Shown here one piece after another: positions 16,395 to 24,558 of a DNA stretch of 64,000 nucleotides. Within the stretch, counting starts at the first letter, position 1; every line of letters starts with the position of its first letter. Origin of the DNA: Bradyrhizobium cosmicum. GTDB lineage: Bacteria; Pseudomonadota; Alphaproteobacteria; Rhizobiales; Xanthobacteraceae. Position numbers and translations under genes: made by a program. The notes under the pieces were generated by a model, which saw only the letters and a list, made by a program, of their open reading frames with translations, did not search any database and was not told where the DNA came from. The stretch covers positions 3,906,001 to 3,970,000 of the forward strand of contig NZ_CP041656.2 in assembly GCF_007290395.2 (NCBI RefSeq). Reading direction: 5' to 3'.

Positions 16395-18830
16395 TTAGGA
16401 GGCGTCCTGGTGGAACAGGCGCTTGCTGATGATCGCGTGCACGCCCCAATTGCCGTCGACCACCTGGGTGACGCCGAAATCGACCGCGGCCGACATCAGC
16501 GCGATCGCCTCGTCCTCGCTGAGCCCCTTCACGTTCATCAGGAAGCGGCGCATCTTGCGGAAGGCATCCTTCATGGCGAGGTCGAGCGAGGATTTTGCGT
16601 AGACCTCGCTCTGGCCCTGCGCGCCGAACTCGGCGAGGTAGTTGGGATGGCTGAAGCCGGTCAGCACCCAATCGGTCTCCGTCTCGATCAGGGGATAGGA
16701 CAGATCGGCGAAGGGCCGGCCGGCGAGATCGGCCTTCTTGTGCAGGATCACCTCGAACGTGCCCGTCATCGAGCATTCGATCGCGGTGCCGCTCAATTCG
16801 CCGTCACCCTGGGTGGCGTGGGGATCGCCGACCGATAACAGCGCACCGGGGACCGAAACCGGAAGATAGACAGTCGCCCCCTTCCCCAGCCGCCAATTGT
16901 CGAGATTGCCGCCGAAATAGGATGGCGGCACGGAGTCGATGAAATCGACCTCGCGCGGCGCCACCGCGATCACGCCGAAATGCGGACGCAGGGGAATGCG
17001 GATGCCGTCGAGCACGTCGTGGCGGCGCTTCACCGTGCCGGGCAGGACGGGAATCCCGGGATAGTCGTAAGTGGCGTGCACGACGCCGGACGGATCGGTC
17101 TGCGGCTCCCAGCGGTAGGAATAGAGTGCACGGGCGTGCGGCGCGACCGCATCGTCGAAGATCTCGTAGATCGTCACGACCTCGCGCGGCTTTGGCCCTG
17201 CGAGAAACTCGCCGTAGTGATAACCCCACCAGGCCGCGACGGAGGAGCCGAACACGCGGCCTGAATGTTGCGGATGACGGCTCGCGCGCGGCACGATGTC
17301 GAGGATGCGCACCTCCAGCACGTCACCAGGCTGGGCATCCTTCACCGCCACCGGCCCCGTGCAGATATGCACGCCAAAGCCTTCGCCGGCGCCGCGGCCG
17401 AACACGCTGGCGTCCATCGGTCCGGCGCCGCGGCGATCCACGTTCTTCCTCGCCCTGGTCCAGCCGAACACGCTTTCGGCGGCGGCGTCGCCCGCAATCA
17501 TCAGCTCGGGGTCGTCGGAGGCGTGCTGGGTCAGCGTTTCGATGGTGATGGTATCGCCCGATGCGATCTCGAGCTGCGGCTGCAGCGAGCGGCTGAAATA
17601 GCCCCAGTGAACACGGCTCGCCTCGATCGGAAGATGGTGGTGCTTGCGTTCCGCCGTCCTCGGCTCGTCGGAGCCGGCGCGCAAGACATCGCCGCGCGCC
17701 TCCGCGCCCGCCTGATGCGCGCGAAGCTGCGCCAGTGCGTCCTGCGGCCAGCCGCGCTGACCGGCCACGCCGTGTTGCACCGTCGCCCGCTCCGCCTCCT
17801 GCTGGCGAAATTCGCGCGGCGGCAGGCCGAAGCGATGGCGGAAGGCCCGACTGAAATGCGCGGAATCCCCAAAGCCGTATGCGTAGGCGATCTCCGAGAT
17901 CGAGCGATGCGCTTCACTCGGGTTCGACAGGTCCGCCCAGGCGCGCTGAAGCCGGCGCTCCCGAACGTAATGGGTGAAATTGTCGCCGACCGTCTCGAAC
18001 AGCTTCTGCAAGTAACGCTCGGAGATTCCTTCGGCCTGCGCGACGCGCGCCGGCACCAATTCGGGATCGTCGAGCCGGCGCTCGATGGTCTGGCAGATCC
18101 GGTGCAGCAGCGCGGCCTGGGTCGCGCTGGACCCTGCGTCGGAGGTCGAGGCCGCCAGTTGATGCGCGAGTGTCAAAAGCAGATCGACGAGAGAGTGCGC
18201 GACCGAATTCCACTCGGCATCACTCAAACTGTCGAGCGAGCGCGCGGTCGCGTCCAGCAGACGCGCGAACACGTCGGCGAAGCCGCTCGGCGGGACAACG
18301 CGGGGCTCGCCGAGACGCGGCCTGCCCGAGAGCCGGCCGCGCAGCGCTTCCGAGGTCACCGACAGCACGATCGCGCGCATGTCGCGCTGGAACACAATGC
18401 TCCAGTCGCCGCTCCGCGGCAGCAGCGCGAGATGGCCGACGGGAACGATGCGATGACCGCCGGCGCTTTTGAGCACCATGCCGTCCTCGACCGGCATCAA
18501 AGCGATCGGAAGGTCTTCGACCGATTGCGAGAGCGGACCGATGGTCTGCGCGCCCGCCGCCATTCGCGTCAATGCGATGCCGGCGGCATGACGATGCGAT
18601 GCCGTCGCGTGTCCGTCGAGAAAGGAATGACCGGTAGCCGGTTGCAGGCCGACCGCCGCCAGCACGTCCCGCCAGGCTTCAGGGCGGTCGTCTTGCGCGT
18701 AGGACTCGCTTGTGAAGGGGCGGAAGCTCATTGGATCGACCCAGGTTGCGGTGGATCGAAGCAACCTCTGTGCCAGACGCACGCGATCGTCCGTCGCAGC
18801 GACGGGGCGCAGATGAGGTTCGCTGGTCAC
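16395..18830 (-). CDS. AraC-type regulator fused to acetamidase/formamidase
   Basis: An 811-residue fusion. Residues about 1-240 resemble the cupin-like sensor region of AraC regulators of the AraC-binding-like type. About 243-345 is a full AraC/XylS DNA-binding domain (two helix-turn-helices, with ISEIAYAYGFGDSAHFSRAFRHRFG in the second). About 346-395 is a linker with no clear fold, and about 396-811 is a complete acetamidase/formamidase (FmdA/AmdA) domain collinear with the neighbouring enzyme at 18911-20152. The usual start of the enzyme is replaced by an Arg codon and no ribosome-binding site is seen there, so it cannot easily be made alone. The GTG at 18830 is used, and the ATG at 18731 is an alternative. 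It could be a self-contained substrate-sensing enzyme/regulator, or a recent read-through fusion. Confidence 0.82.
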   Translation of the reverse strand: MTSEPHLRPVAATDDRVRLAQRLLRSTATWVDPMSFRPFTSESYAQDDRPEAWRDVLAAVGLQPATGHSFLDGHATASHRHAAGIALTRMAAGAQTIGPLSQSVEDLPIALMPVEDGMVLKSAGGHRIVPVGHLALLPRSGDWSIVFQRDMRAIVLSVTSEALRGRLSGRPRLGEPRVVPPSGFADVFARLLDATARSLDSLSDAEWNSVAHSLVDLLLTLAHQLAASTSDAGSSATQAALLHRICQTIERRLDDPELVPARVAQAEGISERYLQKLFETVGDNFTHYVRERRLQRAWADLSNPSEAHRSISEIAYAYGFGDSAHFSRAFRHRFGLPPREFRQQEAERATVQHGVAGQRGWPQDALAQLRAHQAGAEARGDVLRAGSDEPRTAERKHHHLPIEASRVHWGYFSRSLQPQLEIASGDTITIETLTQHASDDPELMIAGDAAAESVFGWTRARKNVDRRGAGPMDASVFGRGAGEGFGVHICTGPVAVKDAQPGDVLEVRILDIVPRASRHPQHSGRVFGSSVAAWWGYHYGEFLAGPKPREVVTIYEIFDDAVAPHARALYSYRWEPQTDPSGVVHATYDYPGIPVLPGTVKRRHDVLDGIRIPLRPHFGVIAVAPREVDFIDSVPPSYFGGNLDNWRLGKGATVYLPVSVPGALLSVGDPHATQGDGELSGTAIECSMTGTFEVILHKKADLAGRPFADLSYPLIETETDWVLTGFSHPNYLAEFGAQGQSEVYAKSSLDLAMKDAFRKMRRFLMNVKGLSEDEAIALMSAAVDFGVTQVVDGNWGVHAIISKRLFHQDAS

Positions 18831-18910
18831 GTGTTCATCCGGGAAATGGGCTGCCCTTCAAAGTGTTAGGACCCAGTGCGCTGCGTAGCCTGTAAGGATC
18901 GGGCTGCGGA

Positions 18911-20152
18911 CTAGTCGCATCGGAAAATGTTCTTGCGGATCGTGCCGTGGACGCCCCAATTGGCGTCGACGACCTGGGTGACGCCGAAATCGGCGCCGAC
19001 CGACAGCAGCGAAATCGCCTCGTCTTCGCTCAGGCCGTGCACGGTCATCAGGAACCGCCTGAGCTTGCGGAACGCATCGCGCATCGCACGGTCGAGGCTG
19101 CTGTGATTGGCAATCTCGGTTTGTGCCCCGGCGCCGAGGGCGGCGAGATAGTTCGGATAGGTGAAGCCGTAGAACGACCAGGCCTGATCGGTCTCGAGCA
19201 TGGGATGGTCGAGGCCTTCGAGACTGGTGCCGGCCAGATCGGCCTTCTTGTGCAGGACGAATTCGAAGTCGCCAGTCAGCGAGGTCTCGATCGCGGTGCC
19301 GCCGAGCTCGCTGTCGCCCTGGGCGGCATGGGGATCGCCGACCGAGAAATAGGCGCCGGGGACCGCGACCGGATAGAACATCCGCGCGCCCTTGCCGATG
19401 CGCCAGTCGTCGATGTTGCCGCCGGTATAGCTCGGCGGAATCGAGCTGACGAAATCGGCCTCCGACGGCGCGAGGCCCATGGTGCCGAAATGCAGACGGG
19501 CCGGCACCTTCACACTGGAGAGAATGTTCTCGCGCTTGGTGATGGTGGCGTGATCGACGCGGACCCCTGGATAGTCGATGGTCGGATGCACGATGCCATC
19601 AGGGTCGGTCTGCGGGGTCCAGACGTAGTTGTAGACGGCCTTGGCGTAGGGCTCGCCCGAGGTGTCGAGCTCGAAGATGGTGACGACCTCGCGCGGCTTC
19701 GGCTCCTCGATCAGATCGTGGTAGTGAAAGCCCCAGTTGGCCGCGACGTTGGAGCCGAAGCAGCGGCCGGCATGGCAGGCGCTGCAGCTCGGCCGCGGCC
19801 GGACGTCGAGAATGCGCACTTCGAGGATGTCGCCGGGCTCGGCGCCTTCGATCGCAACCGGACCGGTGAGCAGATGCACGCCGATCCCCTCGCCTGCGCC
19901 GCGGATGAACGGGCCTTCCGTTGGGCCCGAGCCGCGCCGCGCGACGGCTTTGTGCTCGCGGGTCCACTGGAACACGCTCTCGGCGCCGGGATCGCCCGCG
20001 ATCATGCGCTCGTAATCATCGTTGGCGTGATGGGTCAGGGTCTCGATGGTGGCGCGATCGCCCGAGCGCAGCGTCAGGGCCGGAGCGACCTTCTTGGAGA
20101 AATAGCCCCAGTGGACGGTCTTCGGCGAAACCGGCAGCGTGAAATGCTTCAT
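18911..20152 (-). CDS. acetamidase/formamidase family protein
   Basis: A 413-residue amidase of the FmdA/AmdA family, which hydrolyses short amides such as formamide or acetamide to the acid and ammonia in the cytoplasm. The domain spans the whole protein. Recognisable parts are VHWGYFSKKV and LTHHANDDYERMIAGD at the start, GEGIGVHLLTGPV, GDPHAAQGDSELGGTAIE (metal/active-site region) and FGVTQVVDANWGVH at the end. It shares most of its length with the enzyme half of the next gene. The ATG at 20152 has GAGG seven bases upstream. It lies between the fused ABC transporter and the AraC-amidase fusion in one operon. The substrate is not predictable beyond an amide. Confidence 0.92.
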   Translation of the reverse strand: MKHFTLPVSPKTVHWGYFSKKVAPALTLRSGDRATIETLTHHANDDYERMIAGDPGAESVFQWTREHKAVARRGSGPTEGPFIRGAGEGIGVHLLTGPVAIEGAEPGDILEVRILDVRPRPSCSACHAGRCFGSNVAANWGFHYHDLIEEPKPREVVTIFELDTSGEPYAKAVYNYVWTPQTDPDGIVHPTIDYPGVRVDHATITKRENILSSVKVPARLHFGTMGLAPSEADFVSSIPPSYTGGNIDDWRIGKGARMFYPVAVPGAYFSVGDPHAAQGDSELGGTAIETSLTGDFEFVLHKKADLAGTSLEGLDHPMLETDQAWSFYGFTYPNYLAALGAGAQTEIANHSSLDRAMRDAFRKLRRFLMTVHGLSEDEAISLLSVGADFGVTQVVDANWGVHGTIRKNIFRCD

Positions 20153-20201
20153 GAGGTGGCCTCTTCGGGAAACGCGGTCTTGAACCTTGTGGGCGCGGCG
20201 C

Positions 20202-21824
20202 TCATCGCACCGCCTCCGGAGCCTTGTCGGCCTCCATGACGCTGAGGAAACGTGCCGTCAGCGGATTGCGGGGATTGGTGAGCACCTCGTGCGCCGGCCC
20301 TTCCTCGATGATCTTGCCGCCGCTCAGGAACGCGACGCGGTCGGCGACCTCGTCGGCAAAGCGGATCTGGTGGGTCGAGATGATCATGGTGAGGCCGTCG
20401 TCGATGGCCAGGCGCCGGATCACCTCCAGCACCTCGTTGACGAGCTCGGGATCGAGCGCCGAGGTCGGCTCGTCCAGCAACAGCACGCTCGGGTTAGGCG
20501 CGAGCGCGCGGGCAATTGCGACACGCTGCTGCTGGCCGCCGGAGAGATGCCGCGGCAGCGCGTCGGCACGATGCGTCAGGCCGACGCGCTCCAGCAATTC
20601 GGCTGCGCGGCGGTCGGCATCGATGCGGGTCATGCCATGGACCCAGCGCAAGGGACCGGCGATGTTCTCCTTGGCCGAGAGATGGGCGAACAGATTGAAC
20701 TGCTGGAACACCATGCCGACGCCGACGGTGGCCCGCTCGTTGGCGATCGCGCGCGGCGACAGCAGCTTGCCGTCGTCGTCGAAACCGAGTCGGCGGCCGC
20801 CGACGCGAACGGTGCCTCCGTCCCAGCTTTCGAGATGATTGATGCAGCGAAGCAGCGTGCTCTTGCCGGAGCCGCTGGGCCCGAGCAGCGCCACGACCTC
20901 GCCGACGCGCACGGTCAGATCGAGGCCGCCGAGCACCTTTTGCGTGCCGTAGCTCTTGGTGAGATCCCTGGCTTCGACCGCGATGTTGTTGCGCGCGATC
21001 GTCACGGCGCGCCGGGTGCGCTCCTCGCGGGTCAGTGCCAGCGGCGGCGTGTCGGCAGGCTCGGCCTGCACGGGTTGGGGATCGGCGACGGTCGCTTCAG
21101 CGAGTTCGAGCTTGGTGGCGAGGTCGACGCGGCGCCACGGCAGGTAATCGGCCAGCTTGCGCTGGCGGCCTTTGGCGCGGTCGAGATCGAGCAGCCATTC
21201 GACGAACAGCTGGATGACGCTGATCGCAAAGGTCAGCACGAGATAGAGCAGACCCGAGGCGAAGAAGATCGAGAAGAAGTCGAAGGTCGAGGACGCCAGC
21301 TGGGTCGAACGCAGCGTCAGCTCCTGGACCGCGACGACGGAGGCCAGCGAGGAATTCTTCAGCGCGCTGACGGCCTCGTTGCCGAAGGCCGGGATCATGG
21401 TGCGGATCGCCTGCGGCGCGATCACCCGCCACATCAAGATTCGCGGCGTCATGCCGAGCGCCTGGCCAGCCGTCACCTGCCCGCGATCGACGCCGAGCAC
21501 GCCGGCGCGCAGCATCTCGGCGATGAACGGCGCCTCGTTGCAGGCGAGCGCGAGGCCGGCGGCCAGCACCGCCGGCAACTTGATGCCGATATGCGGCAGC
21601 GCGTCGTAGGCGAACACCATCTGCAGGATCAGCGGCGTGCCGCGAAAGATCACGGTGTAGGCCCTGGCGATCGCCGCCAGGATCCAGAAGCGCGAGAGCT
21701 GCATGCCGGCGAGGATCAATCCGAGGATCAATCCGCCGCCGAGCCCGAGGGCAGTCACCTCGAGGGTGAGCTCGATGCCCTCGAGCAGGTAGGGCATGCT
21801 GAGATAGTGGAAGAACAGCGACAT
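20202..21824 (-). CDS. polar amino-acid-type ABC transporter, fused permease and ATPase
   Basis: A 540-residue protein joining two subunits that are usually separate. Residues about 1-215 are a HisM/GlnP-type permease with five or so transmembrane helices and the EAA loop (VTAGQALGMTPRILMWRVI). After a polar linker of about 65 residues comes an ATPase (about 283-525) with Walker [10 protein letters not shown], signature [15 protein letters not shown], Walker [13 protein letters not shown] and switch His in STHQIRF. The fusion would self-associate into the required dimer. It pairs with the binding protein at 21913-22830 and, given the adjacent amidases, probably imports an amide or amide-containing amino compound for nitrogen supply. 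The substrate is inferred. Confidence 0.93.
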   Translation of the reverse strand: MSLFFHYLSMPYLLEGIELTLEVTALGLGGGLILGLILAGMQLSRFWILAAIARAYTVIFRGTPLILQMVFAYDALPHIGIKLPAVLAAGLALACNEAPFIAEMLRAGVLGVDRGQVTAGQALGMTPRILMWRVIAPQAIRTMIPAFGNEAVSALKNSSLASVVAVQELTLRSTQLASSTFDFFSIFFASGLLYLVLTFAISVIQLFVEWLLDLDRAKGRQRKLADYLPWRRVDLATKLELAEATVADPQPVQAEPADTPPLALTREERTRRAVTIARNNIAVEARDLTKSYGTQKVLGGLDLTVRVGEVVALLGPSGSGKSTLLRCINHLESWDGGTVRVGGRRLGFDDDGKLLSPRAIANERATVGVGMVFQQFNLFAHLSAKENIAGPLRWVHGMTRIDADRRAAELLERVGLTHRADALPRHLSGGQQQRVAIARALAPNPSVLLLDEPTSALDPELVNEVLEVIRRLAIDDGLTMIISTHQIRFADEVADRVAFLSGGKIIEEGPAHEVLTNPRNPLTARFLSVMEADKAPEAVR

Positions 21825-21878
21825 CAGTCGGCAGTCCTCGAAGCGGGATCAGATTCGGTCGAAGGCGATGACAATGGT

Positions 21879-21903
21879 CACCTCCCCCCGTCGGGGAGAG
21901 GTG
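21879..21903. repeat. intercistronic hairpin
   Basis: CACCTCCCCCC and GGGGAGAGGTG form a strong GC hairpin with a very short loop (GTC) in the 88-bp gap between the binding-protein stop and the permease-ATPase start. The CTCCCCGTCGGGGAGAGGTG wording is a common short palindromic repeat in bradyrhizobia. In this place it may protect the upstream mRNA for the binding protein, which is needed in excess over the membrane components. Confidence 0.5.
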
Positions 21904-21912
21904 AACCGCGCT

Positions 21913-22830
21913 CTAGTCGGCCGTCAGGATGTCAGGCTCCTTGAAGTTGTTCACGTCGAGCCCGTGCTTCTTCAGAAGCTCCATGTGCGTGCCGGCCTTC
22001 TGCACCTCGATCAGCGCGGCGAGCACGGCGTCGCGGAATTTCGGCTTGTCCTTCGGCACGGCGATGCCGACCGAATACGGGATCGTCACCGCGATCGCCT
22101 TCTCCAGCTTGTCCGGATAGGCCTTCACCGCGCTGTCGACGGTGTTGACGTCGTTGATGTAGGTGTCGGCCCGGCCGGCGAGGATCGCCTGGATGCAGTT
22201 GGCGTTGTTGTCATAGAGCTGGATGGTCGGCTCGGGTTTGCCGGCCTTCTTGCACTCGGGGATCAGCGCCTGGATCAGAGGCACTTCGACATAGCCGGTG
22301 TTTTCGGCCGCGGCCGTTCCGCACATCGACATGTTGATGCCGGTGATGCCCTTCGGGTTGCCCTTGGCGACAAGGACGCCGTCGAACACCTTCGAGTAGG
22401 TGATGAAGTCGGCCGCCTTGGCGCGCTCCTTGGTGGCATAGATGTCGGAGATGACGATGTCGGCCTGGCCCGCGGCCAGCGTGGTCAGGAGTGCGGCGAA
22501 CGTCACCGGCTTGTAGGTCAGCTTGAAGCCGAGGCATTCGCCGATGGCTTCACCGAGATCGATGTCGAAGCCGATATATTTGCTGGGGTCCTTCGGATCG
22601 ATCGTCTCGTAGCCCGGCGTGTGCGGGTTGATGGCGTTGACGAGCGTCTTGCCCTTCCAGTCCGGATATTTGGCCTGGAGCGCGGCGCAGGCGGCGGGTG
22701 CCGCAGCCTGCGCGCTCAGCGGTGCTGCGGCTGTGAGGCCGACAGCGATGGTGGCGCCGAGTGCGACCTTGCGCCACGGCAATGCGCGCGACATCCCCCG
22801 CTGCGCCTGCGGAAATACCCGTCTCTCCAT
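21913..22830 (-). CDS. periplasmic substrate-binding protein, family 3
   Basis: A 305-residue precursor of the SBP_bac_3 (polar amino acid) family, with a signal peptide ending near AQA-AA (about residue 42). Family segments are KYIGFDIDLGEAIGECLGFK, the ligand-pocket loop FAALLTTLAAGQADIVISD, and the second-lobe CIQAILAGRADTYIND. Four cysteines in the mature part may form disulfides. AAGGAG precedes the ATG at 22830. It is the first gene of the operon that continues with the fused permease-ATPase, two amidases and RidA, so it defines what the pathway takes up. The ligand is unknown. Confidence 0.92.
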   Translation of the reverse strand: MERRVFPQAQRGMSRALPWRKVALGATIAVGLTAAAPLSAQAAAPAACAALQAKYPDWKGKTLVNAINPHTPGYETIDPKDPSKYIGFDIDLGEAIGECLGFKLTYKPVTFAALLTTLAAGQADIVISDIYATKERAKAADFITYSKVFDGVLVAKGNPKGITGINMSMCGTAAAENTGYVEVPLIQALIPECKKAGKPEPTIQLYDNNANCIQAILAGRADTYINDVNTVDSAVKAYPDKLEKAIAVTIPYSVGIAVPKDKPKFRDAVLAALIEVQKAGTHMELLKKHGLDVNNFKEPDILTAD

Positions 22831-22954
22831 CTCCAGCTCCTTCGATTGTCATGGCAACGGCCATGTTCCAGATCTCGGAAGCGAGCCTAGGTGGAGAGCG
22901 GACCGGAAAGCTTGTCCGCGGGCGTACAAAAAATTGGATGGAGGGAGCCCGTCA

Positions 22955-22976
22955 TTTGGGCAGGCGGCTGCCCAAA
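22955..22976. promoter_or_regulatory. perfect palindrome upstream of amide operon (in the 22831-23248 gap)
   Basis: TTTGGGCAG and CTGCCCAAA form a perfect 9-bp dyad with a 4-base centre, about 125 bp upstream of the binding-protein start. No T-run follows on either strand in a way that suits a terminator. Position and symmetry suggest an operator for the amide operon, perhaps for a dimeric regulator. AraC proteins usually prefer direct repeats, so the fused AraC protein is not an obvious ligand. No gene is supportable in the 418-bp gap. Confidence 0.4.
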
Positions 22977-23009
22977 AACTGTTCGGACATGAGGGGCGCC
23001 GCGGCAAGC

Positions 23010-23030
23010 GATTCCGAATTCGGAGGAATC
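23010..23030. promoter_or_regulatory. second dyad upstream of amide operon
   Basis: GATTCC and GGAATC flank the 10-bp palindrome CCGAATTCGG (23014-23023), about 190 bp upstream of the binding-protein start. It is a possible operator or an accidental symmetry. It is listed because it lies beside the perfect palindrome at 22955-22976. Confidence 0.25.
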
Positions 23031-23248
23031 AAATAGTTCAATGCACCGCAATCATCCGCACGATGAGCGAACCATTTGGTGTGACCATTGAACGGAGATA
23101 TGACGGCCCAAGGGCAGACCTGCGCCTGGCATTCGAAACAGATACTCGTCGTCCACAGCCTGTCCGCAGCATATCCACAGGCTGACTATGCCGGATTCGC
23201 GAGCCGGCGCGAGCCACTTGCTGCGCACAAACCCACAGACCCGCCATG

Positions 23249-23509
23249 TCAGCCGCCGGCCTGGTCGAACACACTGCGGCAAGCCTCGCTCAAGCTTGAG
23301 CGGTTACGGCGCAGGCAGGCAGTGATGGCGCGGACGTTGGGGATTTCGCCGGCGCAGAGCCGGTAGACATCGGGCGTGCAGGCCCGGCGCTGCTCGGCCG
23401 TGCCCTGAGCGTGAGCGGCGGAGGCAAACAGCGTCAGGAACAGCCCGACCGTCGAGGCGCGGCGCGCCCGGCTTTTCACACCCGCAAACCGCAAGAACCT
23501 TGCCTTCAT
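23249..23509 (-). CDS. small cysteine-containing secreted protein
   Basis: An 86-residue protein with a signal peptide (hydrophobic core around VGLFLTLFASAAHA, cleavage near residue 34) and a mature part of about 50 residues with four cysteines in the order ACTPDVYRLC, TACLRRNR, EACRSVF. This matches the short cysteine-rich repeat proteins that are numerous in Bradyrhizobium and relatives, with two probable disulfides in the periplasm. GGGAGAG lies six bases before the ATG at 23509. Function is unknown. Confidence 0.8.
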   Translation of the reverse strand: MKARFLRFAGVKSRARRASTVGLFLTLFASAAHAQGTAEQRRACTPDVYRLCAGEIPNVRAITACLRRNRSSLSEACRSVFDQAGG

Positions 23510-23773
23510 GACCGCTCTCCCGTCCGCCCTGCCCGGCCTCCATTGGCCGGTGCACGAAGGGGTTAAGAGAAATAAACCGCTGAGAATGTGATCTCATTCA
23601 CACGGGCCGCCGGCCCCGCCTGACTAGGGTTCCATCGGGGATTTGCCGGAAATCTTTAGAGATCGCTAACCAAGCGGGACCTGATCGCCGGATCGTTAAA
23701 ATGCAAACGATCGGCTCAATCGGGAAACAAACCGGCTTTGCGACATTGCGCCATCCGCGTTCCGGAGGGTGTG

Positions 23774-23983
23774 ATGAGCGAAGCCGAATTCAATTTGCTG
23801 CTGGATGCCGTTCAGGACGCCATGGTCTACGAAGATTTGGTCCATGACGATCTGGCGTTCGCGCCGGAGGAGGAATTCGTGCCCCGCTCGTGGAGCTTCG
23901 TCGCGACGCCCAAGGCCGCCAATGACAACGAGGGCGCCTGGCCCCTGCTGCCGTTTCCGGACGGCTGGTACGCGGCCTGCTGA
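23774..23983 (+). CDS. small acidic hypothetical protein
   Basis: A 69-residue cytoplasmic protein beginning MSEAEFNLLLDAVQDAM, very acidic in its first 40 residues and ending in FPDGWYAAC. The ATG at 23774 is preceded by GGAGGG four bases upstream. An ATG at 23738 in the same frame would add 12 residues but has no such signal. There are no membrane segments and no motif that I recognise. The codon pattern is coding-like, and such small proteins recur in bradyrhizobial genomes. Function is unknown. Confidence 0.6.
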   Translation: MSEAEFNLLLDAVQDAMVYEDLVHDDLAFAPEEEFVPRSWSFVATPKAANDNEGAWPLLPFPDGWYAAC

Positions 23984-24062
23984 GGCCGCTTCACCGTAAA
24001 CGAATGCGCCCGCCTCGCGGGCGGTACAACCTATGCCATGCCCTTCGCAGGCGCCGGCGCGA

Positions 24063-24209
24063 TCAGGTCTTGACGCGCTCCTCGCCGTCCTGCGGCGCCC
24101 GGTCAGGCTCGGCCGGCGGAAAGATGCTGTCATAGATCGCACGGGCCTCGCGAATGAGGCGCGCCCGCTCCAGCTCGGATTTCGGGACAAATCGGACGAT
24201 GTCGCCCAC
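24063..24209 (-). CDS. small hypothetical protein (48 residues)
   Basis: A short frame starting GTG at 24209 with GGAG five to six bases upstream. The product begins VGDIVRFVPKSELERARLIR and continues REARAIYDSIFPP, then has an acidic tail. The Arg/Glu-rich amphipathic helix and the IYDSIFPP segment look like a recurrent bradyrhizobial small protein that annotation often skips because of length. No function is known to me. It ends about 80 bases from the small acidic gene on the opposite strand (23774-23983). Confidence 0.55.
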   Translation of the reverse strand: MGDIVRFVPKSELERARLIREARAIYDSIFPPAEPDRAPQDGEERVKT

Positions 24210-24400
24210 GTGCTCTCCAGCGCTCGGGTGATGGGGACTGCATCACTTCGCAGATGCGAACTCTATGCCAGCGAGCCTGAATCGGAGGTTTCCGGCAAGC
24301 CCCGGGCAAACCCGGTGGCGGCCATGCGGCAAGCCAAGCCCGCGCGCGCCGCGAAACTCACGACTGCGCCAAATTATGCTGGAATATCAGAGGATTGCGA

Positions 24401-24474
24401 TGGAGGCCACGACCAGAATTGAACTGGTGTACACGGTTTTGCAGACCGTTGCGTAACCACTCCGCCACGTGGCC
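24401..24474 (-). tRNA. tRNA-Cys (anticodon GCA)
   Basis: A 74-base cloverleaf with encoded CCA. Acceptor arms GGCCACG and CGTGGCC pair perfectly with discriminator T. The anticodon stem CGGT/ACCG has the loop CTGCAAA (anticodon GCA), and the T arm is CCAGTTCAATTCTGG. It lies downstream of the exporter/methyltransferase cluster on the same strand. Confidence 0.95.
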
Positions 24475-24558
24475 CCGTAAGGGCGGAGCATTATAGGGGA
24501 TGAAGGCTTTAGGCAACCGCCTTCGTCTGATTTCGGCGCCCGAGCGGACCGCGCCTGG

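Noticed and set aside
22831..22900. Sigma-54 promoter before the amide operon
   Set aside because: A TGGAAC...TTGC pair occurs on the minus strand, but the spacing between the GG and GC elements is two bases too long.
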